A stretch of 64,000 bases of DNA from Saprospiraceae bacterium (GTDB lineage Bacteria > Bacteroidota > Bacteroidia > Chitinophagales > Saprospiraceae): assembly GCA_016706365.1 (NCBI GenBank), contig JADJJU010000005.1, positions 310,001 to 374,000 of the forward strand, written 5' to 3'. The translations under genes were made by a program, and so were the position numbers. The notes beneath the pieces are model-generated. The model worked only from the letters and a program-made list of their open reading frames with translations. It was not told the DNA's origin and searched no databases. Below are positions 1-7,797 of the stretch, in pieces; the first letter of the stretch is position 1; every line of letters begins with the position of its first letter.

Positions 1-653
1 CCTCTCCGGTTTTCGTCAAAGGGTTTACAAGGTTCAGTGTCCAGAATCATGAGCGTATTGAATCCATTCAATGTAAATCTTGTCAAAGAATCCGCACCAC
101 CGGCTATGACCACATCCAGCATATCATTTTTAATCAGACGGGAAGCGTACATCATCGCATTTGCTCCTGAAGAGCAAGCAGTTGAAATGGTCGATATAAA
201 GTCCTGCACACCCAGCGATTCAGCCACTAGGTCAGTAATACTTCCACAATCATGATGAATTACATTGCGAAGTTTCCCTCTGGAATTATCCTGCAGATAT
301 TCTTCCATAAAATGCTCTGTCAGGTCCATTCCTCCGACTGTGGATGCAGATACAAATCCAACCCTGTAATTTGAAATATCACCCAATCCGGAATTTTGCC
401 AGGCTTCTTTAGCTGCTATTTTGCTGAGCAAGGCAGTTCGGCTCCAGTGAATAGATTCATCAGCCATTGAGGCCAGGGTGTCGTTGCTTGCTTTTACTTC
501 TGCAACGGGATAAGTGTCGTGGTGAATGGATTTCAGAAATTCCATTTCCTGCATTCCGGGCTGCATGGCTTCGAAGGAATTGATACATTCCGAAAGATTC
601 ATTCCAATGCCACTAATCACTCCTCCTCCTGCTACCCAGACGCCTGAACTCAT
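1..653 (-). CDS. beta-ketoacyl-ACP synthase, truncated by window edge
   Basis: This is the N-terminal part, about 217 residues, of a ketosynthase that condenses malonyl-ACP units onto a growing acyl chain in the cytoplasm. The reading frame starts with MSSGVWVAGGGVISGIG and reaches the active-site cysteine in STACSSGANAMMYASRLI, followed by the GGADSLTRFTLNGF block and the CKPFDENR motif; the catalytic histidines lie outside the window. The start codon overlaps the stop of the upstream acyl carrier protein in an ATGA arrangement (650-653), so the two are translationally coupled. It is the third ketosynthase of the aryl-polyene cluster, beside those at 3875-5005 and 7798-9018. Whether it is a chain-elongating ketosynthase or a chain-length partner cannot be decided, but the intact cysteine favours a catalytic role. 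Confidence 0.9.
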   Translation of the reverse strand, partial: MSSGVWVAGGGVISGIGMNLSECINSFEAMQPGMQEMEFLKSIHHDTYPVAEVKASNDTLASMADESIHWSRTALLSKIAAKEAWQNSGLGDISNYRVGFVSASTVGGMDLTEHFMEEYLQDNSRGKLRNVIHHDCGSITDLVAESLGVQDFISTISTACSSGANAMMYASRLIKNDMLDVVIAGGADSLTRFTLNGFNTLMILDTEPCKPFDENRR

Positions 654-925
654 GCCACTTTTTCTCTTTCTGCTGTAATGAACTCTGCCAGCGATCGTAT
701 AGAGTAAAACACTTCAGGACCATCAGCTGGGTTGCTCAATTTGATATTGTAATGTTGCTGTAATAAGACAATCAATTCCAGTGCATCAATGGAATCTAGT
801 CCCAAGCCCTCTTTGAATAATGGCTGATCATTATCAATGTCTCCCGGCTGCACTTCCTGCAGATTCAATTGTTCAATGATCTGTGATTTCAGATCCGACA
901 TTAGGCTGTCCATATTATTGCTCAT
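650..925 (-). CDS. acyl carrier protein (second ACP of the cluster)
   Basis: A 91-residue acyl carrier protein that carries the growing acyl chain on a phosphopantetheine arm. The attachment serine is in the motif LGLDSIDALEL around residue 44, followed by the expected helix (IVLLQQHYNIKL). The length is typical. Its start overlaps the upstream KAS-like gene by 11 bp and its stop overlaps the following ketosynthase by 4 bp, so it is embedded in the operon. A second ACP lies at 7413-7670; two ACPs in one aryl-polyene cluster is a known arrangement and suggests division of labour between initiation and elongation, which is inference here. Confidence 0.92.
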   Translation of the reverse strand: MSNNMDSLMSDLKSQIIEQLNLQEVQPGDIDNDQPLFKEGLGLDSIDALELIVLLQQHYNIKLSNPADGPEVFYSIRSLAEFITAEREKVA

Positions 926-1556
926 AAAATTTTTCTACTTCTTTGATTGTAAACGGTAATGCTATCCCTTCCTTTTCCTTTTGTATTAAATACAAAGCTG
1001 CCTCATAATGTTTGTGATATTGTTCAACCCATCCCACAATACATGCATTTACTGATTCTGACTCGAATAATTGCTTTGTGTAATGATGCATAAATGTAAT
1101 ATCAAATGAATCATTAACAAAGAAAGTATTTTCTCCTTTCAATCCATGTCTGATACAAATTTCACCATTTACAATATTGGGTAAGGTATAAACAAACAAT
1201 GCCGGACTGGGGATGGTTTTTGTACTTTCCAAATATCTCTCATCTGTATCCAGACTGGAACTTTTGTTAGCCAGCAGGATACCCGTAGATACTTTATCCA
1301 ATGAATCAATTTCTATATCCTGAAGCAGAATTTCCGCTGCCAACCATCCAAGTTTATTCAAGTTGTCCATTTTGTGAAACTTGGGATAAGATACTTCAAG
1401 GCTATTATAAACAGATCTCAGGAACAAATTTATATCTGTTTCCTGCGATTGAAATACAATTGCCCCGTTTTTCAGAACTGATTGATTACGAATAACTACT
1501 ACCGATTGGATATATAAATTCAAAAAACTATGGATTTGTTTTTTCTGAAAATTCAA
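915..1556 (-). CDS. short ketosynthase-like protein lacking the catalytic cysteine
   Basis: A 213-residue protein resembling only part of a beta-ketoacyl synthase fold. The stretch SPALFVYTLPNIVNGEICIR near residues 117-136 matches the ketosynthase region that precedes the dimer-interface helix, with the following HGLKGENTFFV. No TACSSG-type cysteine motif, no HGT histidine and no NxKxxxGH motif are present, so condensation activity is not expected. It overlaps the upstream FAD enzyme by 29 bp and the downstream ACP by 11 bp, which ties its expression to theirs. Short KAS-like proteins of this kind accompany aryl-polyene clusters of Bacteroidota; a structural or chain-length role is a guess. 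No signal peptide is seen. Confidence 0.6.
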   Translation of the reverse strand: MNFQKKQIHSFLNLYIQSVVVIRNQSVLKNGAIVFQSQETDINLFLRSVYNSLEVSYPKFHKMDNLNKLGWLAAEILLQDIEIDSLDKVSTGILLANKSSSLDTDERYLESTKTIPSPALFVYTLPNIVNGEICIRHGLKGENTFFVNDSFDITFMHHYTKQLFESESVNACIVGWVEQYHKHYEAALYLIQKEKEGIALPFTIKEVEKFYEQ

Positions 1557-2769
1557 TGAATCTGGCTAATCTTTCCAGACCATTGTGATGATTTTTGACA
1601 TAAGGGTTGGACTGATCCCACACATAACCTGCCAGGACGGAACAAATCTGGTGCTTGATATTGGGATCCGGATTTTTACTGAAGAAAATGGTATCCAAAG
1701 TCCCCTCATACCAGGCATTGACATAGGATCGGAATACATTTACCCCTTGCATTGTGGGTTCCATGTATTCTTTTTCCCAATCGATTTCTTCTCCACGAAG
1801 CTTTCTGATGACAAGCTTTGCAGCTGTTTGGCTGGACACTGTTGCCAATGTAACCCCTGAGGAAAATATAGGATCAAGAAATTCAGTTACATTTCCTGTA
1901 AGCACATATCCATTTCCATAGAATTTGTCCGTAGTAGATGACCAGGATTCCAGAATTTTTGGATCAAATACAAGCTCTGAATCCTTGAAACGCTGCTGAA
2001 TATATGGCTCAGCATCCAGCAATGTGCGAAATTGCTCTTCATTAGTCCCGCTAAGAGAAGAGAAAAATGCATGCTCTCCCACATACCCTACTGAGGTCGT
2101 TCCATCCGCAAAAGGTATGACCCAAATCCAAATTCCTGGTTTGTGAACGATGGCAGTGATTCTGTTTGGCTCATCAAATTGCGTTCTCCGAGCATCTTTT
2201 ATATGTGCAAAAAGTGCTTTCCTTGGCTGCAACTGTGAAGGCTTATCCAATCCAAAGAGTTTTGGAATAACCCTGCCATATCCGCTTCCATCCACAATAA
2301 ATCTTGCTTCTATAAATGATTCATTTCCGTCTTTATCTGCAATAGTGGTAGTAGAATTTTCGCCTTCAAATTGAATATTAGTTACCGTAGACTCATATTG
2401 CACAGGAACACCCATAGACTCCGCTGTATCGGCTAATAATTTATCAAAATCAGCTCTCTGCACCTGCCAGGTCCAGTTCCATCCCGGAGTATGCTGCTCC
2501 TCAAAAGTAAAGTCACAAATAGATCCGGATTTGACAAATTTTGCTCCGAACTTCTTCTGAAATCCCCATTCCTGTAAAGCAGGCAGAAACTTTGCCTCAT
2601 CTAATGCATCCATGCAACGGGGTAGGAGACTTTCACCTATGACAAACCTTGGAAACTTTAGCTTTTCCACAATCTTTACAGAATACCCTGCCTGATGTAT
2701 GATGGATGCAGCCACTGTCCCGGAAGGCCCGGCACCGATAACCAATACGTCTACTTTTTCTGTTTTCAT
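1528..2769 (-). CDS. FAD-dependent halogenase-like oxidoreductase
   Basis: A 413-residue flavoprotein of the tryptophan/phenol halogenase superfamily. The N-terminal dinucleotide-binding motif is GAGPSGTVAASI at about residues 12-23, then the PRFVIGESLLPR block typical of these enzymes. The motif GIWIWVIP near residue 212 matches the WxWxIP signature that separates halogenases from ordinary monooxygenases, and a lysine in QKKFGAKF near residues 71-78 sits where the catalytic lysine is expected. It would chlorinate or hydroxylate the aryl head of the polyene; chlorinated flexirubins are known, but the actual reaction is inferred. It lies 16 bp after the methyltransferase gene and overlaps the next gene, so it is part of the operon. 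Confidence 0.8.
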   Translation of the reverse strand: MKTEKVDVLVIGAGPSGTVAASIIHQAGYSVKIVEKLKFPRFVIGESLLPRCMDALDEAKFLPALQEWGFQKKFGAKFVKSGSICDFTFEEQHTPGWNWTWQVQRADFDKLLADTAESMGVPVQYESTVTNIQFEGENSTTTIADKDGNESFIEARFIVDGSGYGRVIPKLFGLDKPSQLQPRKALFAHIKDARRTQFDEPNRITAIVHKPGIWIWVIPFADGTTSVGYVGEHAFFSSLSGTNEEQFRTLLDAEPYIQQRFKDSELVFDPKILESWSSTTDKFYGNGYVLTGNVTEFLDPIFSSGVTLATVSSQTAAKLVIRKLRGEEIDWEKEYMEPTMQGVNVFRSYVNAWYEGTLDTIFFSKNPDPNIKHQICSVLAGYVWDQSNPYVKNHHNGLERLARFIEFSEKTNP

Positions 2770-2785
2770 TTTAGTAATTGGGCTC

Positions 2786-3856
2786 TTAATTTAGGGGTAT
2801 ACATTTCAATAAAGTATAGTTCAGGCCTATATTATTATTTTCCATTACCACTTGCAGACCGGCTCTTTTGATCAACGTATAAAAATTCTCACTGAAGTAC
2901 ATTTGGCTATTTCCATTTGCTATAGCTGTAAAGTAAAGTGAAGTCTGCTGAAGACAAAAAGCAGCGGATTTAAACATTTGCTTGTCCCAGAATGGCTCCA
3001 GAATGAAAATACTTCCTCCTTCATTGAGTGCCTTTCTGCACCTTATAAGGATACTGATTATTTCTTCTTCCGAAAAACAATCCAAAAACTGACTCATCCA
3101 GATTACATCGAATCCTTCAGGAAATGGTAATTCTTCGTTCAAAATATCGGTTACAAAGAAATCCACCCTATCCGATAATAAGCTTTCCCTGATATTTTTT
3201 TCTGCAAGCTCAATTTGAATAGCCAAATCCAGCAAAGTGACATGAACTTCAGGGTCGTATTGTGCGCAGGCTTTTGACCATTTACCAGTATTACCTCCTA
3301 TATCGAGCAGTTTTTTGGGTTTTTCCTGGAACACAATGGGCAGTACATCGGGAAATGCGAGATCAGAATAGTAATGGTCAAAATTGAACCAGCTGGTATT
3401 GGCAGGTTCAGGAAGATGAGCCAATCCTTCATAAATTGTAGGCCAGGGACCCAGTTCCTGCAGACCTCTTGGCTTTCCATCGATCAGACTATCCTGGAGA
3501 TGAGTCATAGCTTTATAGCAAACATCTCTGGAAAAATCCATGTTGATGCGGGTTAGTTTGTCGTGTAATATGAAATAACCTGTTTTAGTTAGGATGTATT
3601 TGTTTTCCTGAAAAATCAAAAGTTCCAGGCCCAGTCCGGCTTCAAGTAACACACGGACAGCATAGGGAGATAGTTTTACTTGCTCCTGAACTTCCTTTTG
3701 TGTGATTCCGCCGGAGCCACTTTTCGAGACGATATCCAGTATTCCCATATCCCGTAAGGCAATGGTAGACTGAAAGGCTATCGGAGCGAATGCCAGCCAT
3801 AGTGCCTGTTCTTTTGCCTGAAGCGCCGTTTTTGTTTCCTTTGTGAAAAAATTCAT
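2786..3856 (-). CDS. SAM-dependent methyltransferase
   Basis: A 356-residue class I methyltransferase with the layout of small-molecule O-methyltransferases: an N-terminal winged-helix dimerisation region (residues about 15-110, with GILDIVSKSGSGGITQKEV) and a C-terminal Rossmann domain. The SAM-binding motif I is LLDIGGNTGKWSKAC near residues 189-203, and the acidic end of strand 2 is VTLLDLA. A later block reads IWMSQFLDCFSEEE, matching motif IV. In flexirubin-type pigments the aryl ring is often methylated, so a ring C- or O-methylation of the coumarate-derived head is the likely task. The gene starts 18 bp after the upstream ketosynthase and precedes the FAD enzyme by 16 bp. Confidence 0.82.
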   Translation of the reverse strand: MNFFTKETKTALQAKEQALWLAFAPIAFQSTIALRDMGILDIVSKSGSGGITQKEVQEQVKLSPYAVRVLLEAGLGLELLIFQENKYILTKTGYFILHDKLTRINMDFSRDVCYKAMTHLQDSLIDGKPRGLQELGPWPTIYEGLAHLPEPANTSWFNFDHYYSDLAFPDVLPIVFQEKPKKLLDIGGNTGKWSKACAQYDPEVHVTLLDLAIQIELAEKNIRESLLSDRVDFFVTDILNEELPFPEGFDVIWMSQFLDCFSEEEIISILIRCRKALNEGGSIFILEPFWDKQMFKSAAFCLQQTSLYFTAIANGNSQMYFSENFYTLIKRAGLQVVMENNNIGLNYTLLKCIPLN

Positions 3857-3874
3857 CTAAGTTTTCTTTATGGG

Positions 3875-5005
3875 TCAATTTTGTTTACTGAACAACATAG
3901 CAGCATTGCAGCCTCCAAATCCGGAAGCAGTTTTGATGAAGTGTTGAATTTTTTGATGCTCAGGTTCTATGCTTACTTTCAATGGAACACTCACACCTGA
4001 GACCTGAAAGCCTTTTGTGGGTAAAATCAGATCTCTTTTTAGAGCTTCAGTGCTGATAATTGTCTCAAGAAGTCCCGCAGCGCCTAGTGTGTGACCGAAA
4101 TTTCCTTTCAAACTATTGACTGAAGCATGCGACAGATTGCTGAGATGAAAAGCTTTTGCTTCCATTTCATCATTATAGAGAGTGGCAGTGCCATGAGCAG
4201 AAATAAATCCTACTTCCTCAGTTCGTACATTGCTTTTTTTCAAGGCTTTGTTGATTGCAAGTGAAAGTTCTTCTCCGGTTCTTGAAGGACCCGATATGTG
4301 ATTAGCATCATTGCTTCCCGCACCTTCTCTCAGCATCACAGATTCGGATTTTTGAATCAATTTTTCATCATTTGACAATATCACTGTTGCTGCTGCCTCA
4401 CCCAAATTTATTCCGTTTCTATGTGCATCAAAGGGTTTGCAAGGCCCCTCACTAAGAGCGAGAAATGATTTGAAGCCTGAACTGACAAATTCGGATACCA
4501 AATCTGCACCACATATAACTGCATGCTTGTACAATCCGGATCTGATCATTCTTTGGCCTGCTATCAAGGCCATCAATCCCGAAATGCAAGCAGTACTGAC
4601 TACTATTGGGCGATTTAAAGCATGAAAATAGTTCGCAATTTTTTGAGCAGTAGCAAAAAGGTCAGTATCAACATTTTCCGAAATTCCATCTTTGCCCAAC
4701 AAATCGATATTTCCTTTAGTCGTGGAGAGTATGAATAAAGTATCAGAATCTTCCATTGAAAGATCAGAAGTTTGCAATGCATTTTTAATACTTAAAATTG
4801 CAATTTGTTCGAATCGGGTATATGCCAATATTTGTTCCTTATCAGCTAAATCAATCAAAAACTCTGAATTAATTTTGGCTGTATAATATCCATCATCCCG
4901 CATGCTGACTCCTGATTTTCCATCAAGAACTGCTTTAAAATTTTCTGCTGTTGAGCAGCCAAGCGGAGAAAATACATTTGAAGTAAGAATGCCTGTACTT
5001 TTCAT
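3875..5005 (-). CDS. beta-ketoacyl-ACP synthase
   Basis: A ketosynthase of about 376 residues that would elongate the polyene chain. The catalytic triad is complete: cysteine in VVSTACISGLMALIAG, histidine in SAHGTATLYNDEMEAKAF and histidine in SLKGNFGHTLGAAGLLE, ending with the glycine-rich ASGFGGCNAA. An upstream in-frame ATG at 5029 exists, but the start at 5005 (MKSTGILTSNVF) is preferred because it overlaps the thioesterase stop as ATGA (5002-5005), the same coupling used elsewhere in this operon, and the extra eight residues have no counterpart in ketosynthases. It sits between the thioesterase and methyltransferase genes. Confidence 0.9.
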   Translation of the reverse strand: MKSTGILTSNVFSPLGCSTAENFKAVLDGKSGVSMRDDGYYTAKINSEFLIDLADKEQILAYTRFEQIAILSIKNALQTSDLSMEDSDTLFILSTTKGNIDLLGKDGISENVDTDLFATAQKIANYFHALNRPIVVSTACISGLMALIAGQRMIRSGLYKHAVICGADLVSEFVSSGFKSFLALSEGPCKPFDAHRNGINLGEAAATVILSNDEKLIQKSESVMLREGAGSNDANHISGPSRTGEELSLAINKALKKSNVRTEEVGFISAHGTATLYNDEMEAKAFHLSNLSHASVNSLKGNFGHTLGAAGLLETIISTEALKRDLILPTKGFQVSGVSVPLKVSIEPEHQKIQHFIKTASGFGGCNAAMLFSKQN

Positions 5006-5427
5006 GAAATTTTCCACTTTTGCTTCCATTCTTCATAAAATTGAGGATCTACCAACTGAAGCAATCCTTTCTCAGTATCTAAAAAAACTTGTTCTGATGT
5101 ACCGGTACATATGATTTCCTGGGTCTCTGAATGGAGTAGGGTATATTCAAATCGAATTTTGGGGACATTCAGGGGACAGTATTTTATGCGCACAATGGCC
5201 TTATCACCGTACCTGAGTGATCGTTTGTATTTGCAATCAATATGGATCAATGGAGTTGTGAATCCCTTCTCAAAGACATCCAGGTAACCCATTCCATATT
5301 TTTTGCCAAATGCTTCTCTTCCATCTTCGAAATATCGGATATAATGACCATGCCATACGATTCCCAGCGCATCCACTTCACTAAATTTCACTGACACTTC
5401 TACTTCCTCACTTAATGATGTCTGCAT
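5002..5427 (-). CDS. hotdog-fold acyl-CoA/ACP thioesterase (YbgC/FadM type)
   Basis: A 141-residue single hotdog domain of the 4HBT thioesterase family. The signature EVDALGIVWHGHYIRYFEDG at residues 18-37 contains the catalytic aspartate and the tyrosine/tryptophan-histidine pair of YbgC-like enzymes. It would hydrolyse an acyl thioester, either releasing the finished chain or clearing wrongly loaded ACP. Thioesterases of this family are standard members of aryl-polyene clusters. Its stop codon overlaps the start of the next ketosynthase (ATGA), and it follows the secreted-protein gene after 24 bp. No signal peptide is present, so it acts in the cytoplasm. Confidence 0.88.
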   Translation of the reverse strand: MQTSLSEEVEVSVKFSEVDALGIVWHGHYIRYFEDGREAFGKKYGMGYLDVFEKGFTTPLIHIDCKYKRSLRYGDKAIVRIKYCPLNVPKIRFEYTLLHSETQEIICTGTSEQVFLDTEKGLLQLVDPQFYEEWKQKWKIS

Positions 5428-5451
5428 ACCCTGTTTTAACCGAATGATAAA

Positions 5452-6087
5452 TCAAGCCTTGTACTTTGCTTTCCAGGCTTTGTATTCTTTCTTACCAATA
5501 TTGTCCATTAATGATTTGAAACCTGAAAGCCAGTAATTGGCATAAGTGAATCCTGCTCCCAGTTCACCGGTAGCTCGTTCAGTCAGGATCACTTTTTTAG
5601 TGTCTAAATTAATATATGTCACATAAACGGATATTTCCTTAATGGCTTTATTGTAACCTTCCACAACAAATAAAAGACCCGTACCGGTTTTTCCATTAAA
5701 ATCAAAATTTTTAACCAGTTCATCGATATCTTTCGCTTGAAGACGCTGGTAATCATCTGAATCTTCCGATAAAAGAGTAGAAGGATCGATGGACTCATTT
5801 CTTTTATTGACCTTTCCTATAGCTGTCGAAAGATTGGGCTTGTTAAATACTTTATTCAGGTCAAATTTTTTCCGCTCATTGACGAATTTTTCATTGATCA
5901 GTGTAAACTGTTTAGCGACAATATCCTCCGTTTTTGAAAGCGGTTCACCAATAATTTTAACCCTGGTAAAATCCAACCCCAGAAACACAACTTTAGTATT
6001 CTTATCAAACACATCTTTTATGGATTGAGCATGAAGAGGTGCTGATGTAATAAGCAAAAGACTGAAAACTGCAATAAAACTTTTCAT
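5452..6087 (-). CDS. secreted protein of unknown function in the pigment operon
   Basis: A 211-residue protein that I do not recognise by function. A clear signal peptide spans residues 1-20 (MKSFIAVFSLLLITSAPLHA, cleavage near AQS), so it should be periplasmic or outer-membrane associated. The mature part is lysine rich, starts with KDVFDKNTKVVFLGLDF and contains a beta-rich block VVEGYNKAIKEISVYVTYIN. The C-terminus is amphipathic and basic (KKEYKAWKAKYKA). It lies between the dehydratase and thioesterase genes with gaps of 12 and 24 bp, so it is co-transcribed with pigment enzymes. Aryl polyenes end up in the outer membrane, so a carrier or anchoring role in the periplasm is reasonable but unproven. 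Confidence 0.75.
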   Translation of the reverse strand: MKSFIAVFSLLLITSAPLHAQSIKDVFDKNTKVVFLGLDFTRVKIIGEPLSKTEDIVAKQFTLINEKFVNERKKFDLNKVFNKPNLSTAIGKVNKRNESIDPSTLLSEDSDDYQRLQAKDIDELVKNFDFNGKTGTGLLFVVEGYNKAIKEISVYVTYINLDTKKVILTERATGELGAGFTYANYWLSGFKSLMDNIGKKEYKAWKAKYKA

Positions 6088-6099
6088 GTTTTGATCTAT

Positions 6100-6516
6100 T
6101 TATGAGTTTACAAATATTTTCATTTTGCAATGTGCAATTATTTTTTCATTCAAACGCACAGTTCCCGATACAATCGAAGCATTGAATATTTCATGTTCAA
6201 ATATTACTGTTGTCTCAATCTTCCCGCCCACTTTTGGTAAATCCAGTATTTCAAGATTTTGAATAGCTCCAATAAAGCCCAAAGGAACCTCAGAGTTTTG
6301 CAGTTTAGCCAGATACCCTGCCCTGGCAGCGACGGATTGAGCTATATTTTCCACAATACCCGGAGCCATCAAACGGCCATTTTCAACAAAAATATTCTCA
6401 TCTTTTATTTCAAGACAAGTTTGTACTTCAGATTGATTTGCATAATTAAGACTGCTCAGCATCACCATAGGATAACGCTGAGTAATATAGTGAATGATAT
6501 CTTGGTCAGTGCTCAA
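6100..6516 (-). CDS. 3-hydroxyacyl-ACP dehydratase-like hotdog protein (aryl polyene type)
   Basis: A 138-residue hotdog protein resembling the ApeP/FabZ-like dehydratases of aryl-polyene clusters, which remove water from the 3-hydroxyacyl intermediate in each elongation round. The N-terminal ITQRYPMVMLSSL corresponds to the family's RxPMLLID-like segment, and VENIAQSVAARAGYLAK at about residues 54-70 carries the helix with the acidic catalytic position; PLGFIGAIQNLEIL follows. The gene lies 9 bp downstream of the acyltransferase gene and 12 bp upstream of the secreted-protein gene. Only one such dehydratase is seen in the window, so it must serve all rounds unless another lies outside. Confidence 0.82.
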   Translation of the reverse strand: MSTDQDIIHYITQRYPMVMLSSLNYANQSEVQTCLEIKDENIFVENGRLMAPGIVENIAQSVAARAGYLAKLQNSEVPLGFIGAIQNLEILDLPKVGGKIETTVIFEHEIFNASIVSGTVRLNEKIIAHCKMKIFVNS

Positions 6517-6525
6517 AAGTGGATT

Positions 6526-7413
6526 TCAGCAGGTTTCTTTGCTCCAAAAATAGTAATAATTGTACCATTGAAGAGGGAATTGTTTTACTTTCTCCTCCAT
6601 CACTGACACGAATTCCTGCATGGCCAACTCTACTCCATTCTGATTTTTCCTGGGATAAATTTTAGGAGCTGTAGCTGACAATTTGAAATGCGAGTTGCTT
6701 GTTTTAAAGGCAAACACGAAGGAAACCGGAACCTGAAATGTACTGCAAAGCAAGAATGGACCCATAGGGAAAGGGGCGGGTTCATTTAGGAAAGAAATTT
6801 CGCTGATTGGATTGCCGGGAAGGTATCTATCTGCATGCATACATACCAATTCTTTGTTGTCTAAAGCTGCCTGAATAGCATAAATATGTGAAAGATCCGG
6901 TTTGATTAGAATGACATTCATTTTTTTTGTTTGGGTAGCATCTTCCATTATTTGTTTGACCCAGGCATGTTCCGCGTCAAACATCACGATATGTATCCGG
7001 GTCTTTAATCTTGTAAATAAATGGCCTGCAATTTCCCAATTCCCCAAATGAGCACTTAACAGGATACCTCCTTTGCCTTCAGTGACCATATCCAAAAGGA
7101 GTTGTTCGCCATTGAATTCAAAAGTAAAATTGTTGGGAAGTCCGGCCATCGTGACGATCTTGTCTATGATGCTCTGGCCAAATGCATAGTAATTTTTGTA
7201 AACATTCCTGACAGATGTCCACCAGCTGAAGCCCATTTTATGATGTTGAAACTGGAAGCTGGCTTTGGTAGATTTTCTGGAAAAGAGGAAAAATTGGAGG
7301 GCAACAACATATAATAAAGTATAGGCAGGCCTTAAGCCACCTTTTCTAATTACATATATGAATATTTGATAACCAAGCTTATTGCCTTTGGATTTGCCTT
7401 CCCATTCGGACAT
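6526..7413 (-). CDS. LpxL/HtrB-family acyltransferase
   Basis: A 295-residue member of the lipid A biosynthesis acyltransferase family (PF03279). The catalytic HxxxxE motif is in LLSAHLGNWEIAGHLF near residues 118-133, and the C-terminal block FPLQWYNYYYFW matches the conserved end of the family. A hydrophobic N-terminal stretch (YTLLYVVALQFFLF) would anchor it to the inner membrane. In aryl-polyene clusters such enzymes are thought to move the aryl-polyenoyl chain from ACP to a lipid or glycolipid acceptor. Its start codon overlaps the preceding ACP stop (TAATG), tying acceptor transfer to carrier supply. Confidence 0.87.
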   Translation of the reverse strand: MSEWEGKSKGNKLGYQIFIYVIRKGGLRPAYTLLYVVALQFFLFSRKSTKASFQFQHHKMGFSWWTSVRNVYKNYYAFGQSIIDKIVTMAGLPNNFTFEFNGEQLLLDMVTEGKGGILLSAHLGNWEIAGHLFTRLKTRIHIVMFDAEHAWVKQIMEDATQTKKMNVILIKPDLSHIYAIQAALDNKELVCMHADRYLPGNPISEISFLNEPAPFPMGPFLLCSTFQVPVSFVFAFKTSNSHFKLSATAPKIYPRKNQNGVELAMQEFVSVMEEKVKQFPLQWYNYYYFWSKETC

Positions 7414-7670
7414 TATACCGATTCTTTTTCGCTGACTCTGGCAACTACATAATCATAAAAGTCCTGGAAAGTAACAATGCTCTGAAAATCTTCCGGTTTG
7501 ACTTTAAATCCTAAGTTGCTTTCAATGACAACCACAAGATCGATATAATCCAAACTATCCAATTCCAGTGTTTCTTTAAGATTGGCTTCCGGATGTATCT
7601 TCTCAGGCTCCACCTCAAATTCCTCTGTCAGAAAAGAATTAGTTTTTGAGATGATTTCAGCTATTTCCAT
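7413..7670 (-). CDS. acyl carrier protein (first ACP of the cluster)
   Basis: An acyl carrier protein with the phosphopantetheine serine in ETLELDSLDYIDLVVVIE. The frame is open to an upstream ATG at 7697 (94 residues), but the start at 7670 (MEIAEIISKTNSFLTEEF, 85 residues) is preferred because family members begin at this helix and the extra KKFEITRF residues look unrelated. A promoter-like TAACTTTG at 7740-7747 would allow either start. It overlaps the downstream acyltransferase start by one base pattern TAATG. It carries intermediates for the ketosynthase at 7798-9018 immediately upstream. Confidence 0.88.
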   Translation of the reverse strand: MEIAEIISKTNSFLTEEFEVEPEKIHPEANLKETLELDSLDYIDLVVVIESNLGFKVKPEDFQSIVTFQDFYDYVVARVSEKESV

Positions 7671-7739
7671 GAATCTTGTTATTTCGAATTTTTTCAATCA
7701 AGTGCAATGCTTCCTTAAATCTTTGACGTATTGCTACTG

Positions 7740-7747
7740 CAAAGTTA
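7740..7747 (-). promoter_or_regulatory. possible internal promoter, -7 box TAACTTTG
   Basis: On the minus strand the ~100-bp gap between the ketosynthase stop and the ACP start contains TAACTTTG, a perfect match to the Bacteroidota -7 consensus TAnnTTTG. No clear -33 TTG is seen at the usual spacing. It may provide extra expression of the ACP and downstream genes inside the pigment operon. Confidence 0.35.
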
Positions 7748-7797
7748 TACAAAATAGATAAGAAGCTAATATATTAGAAAAATATCCCTTTAAAGAA

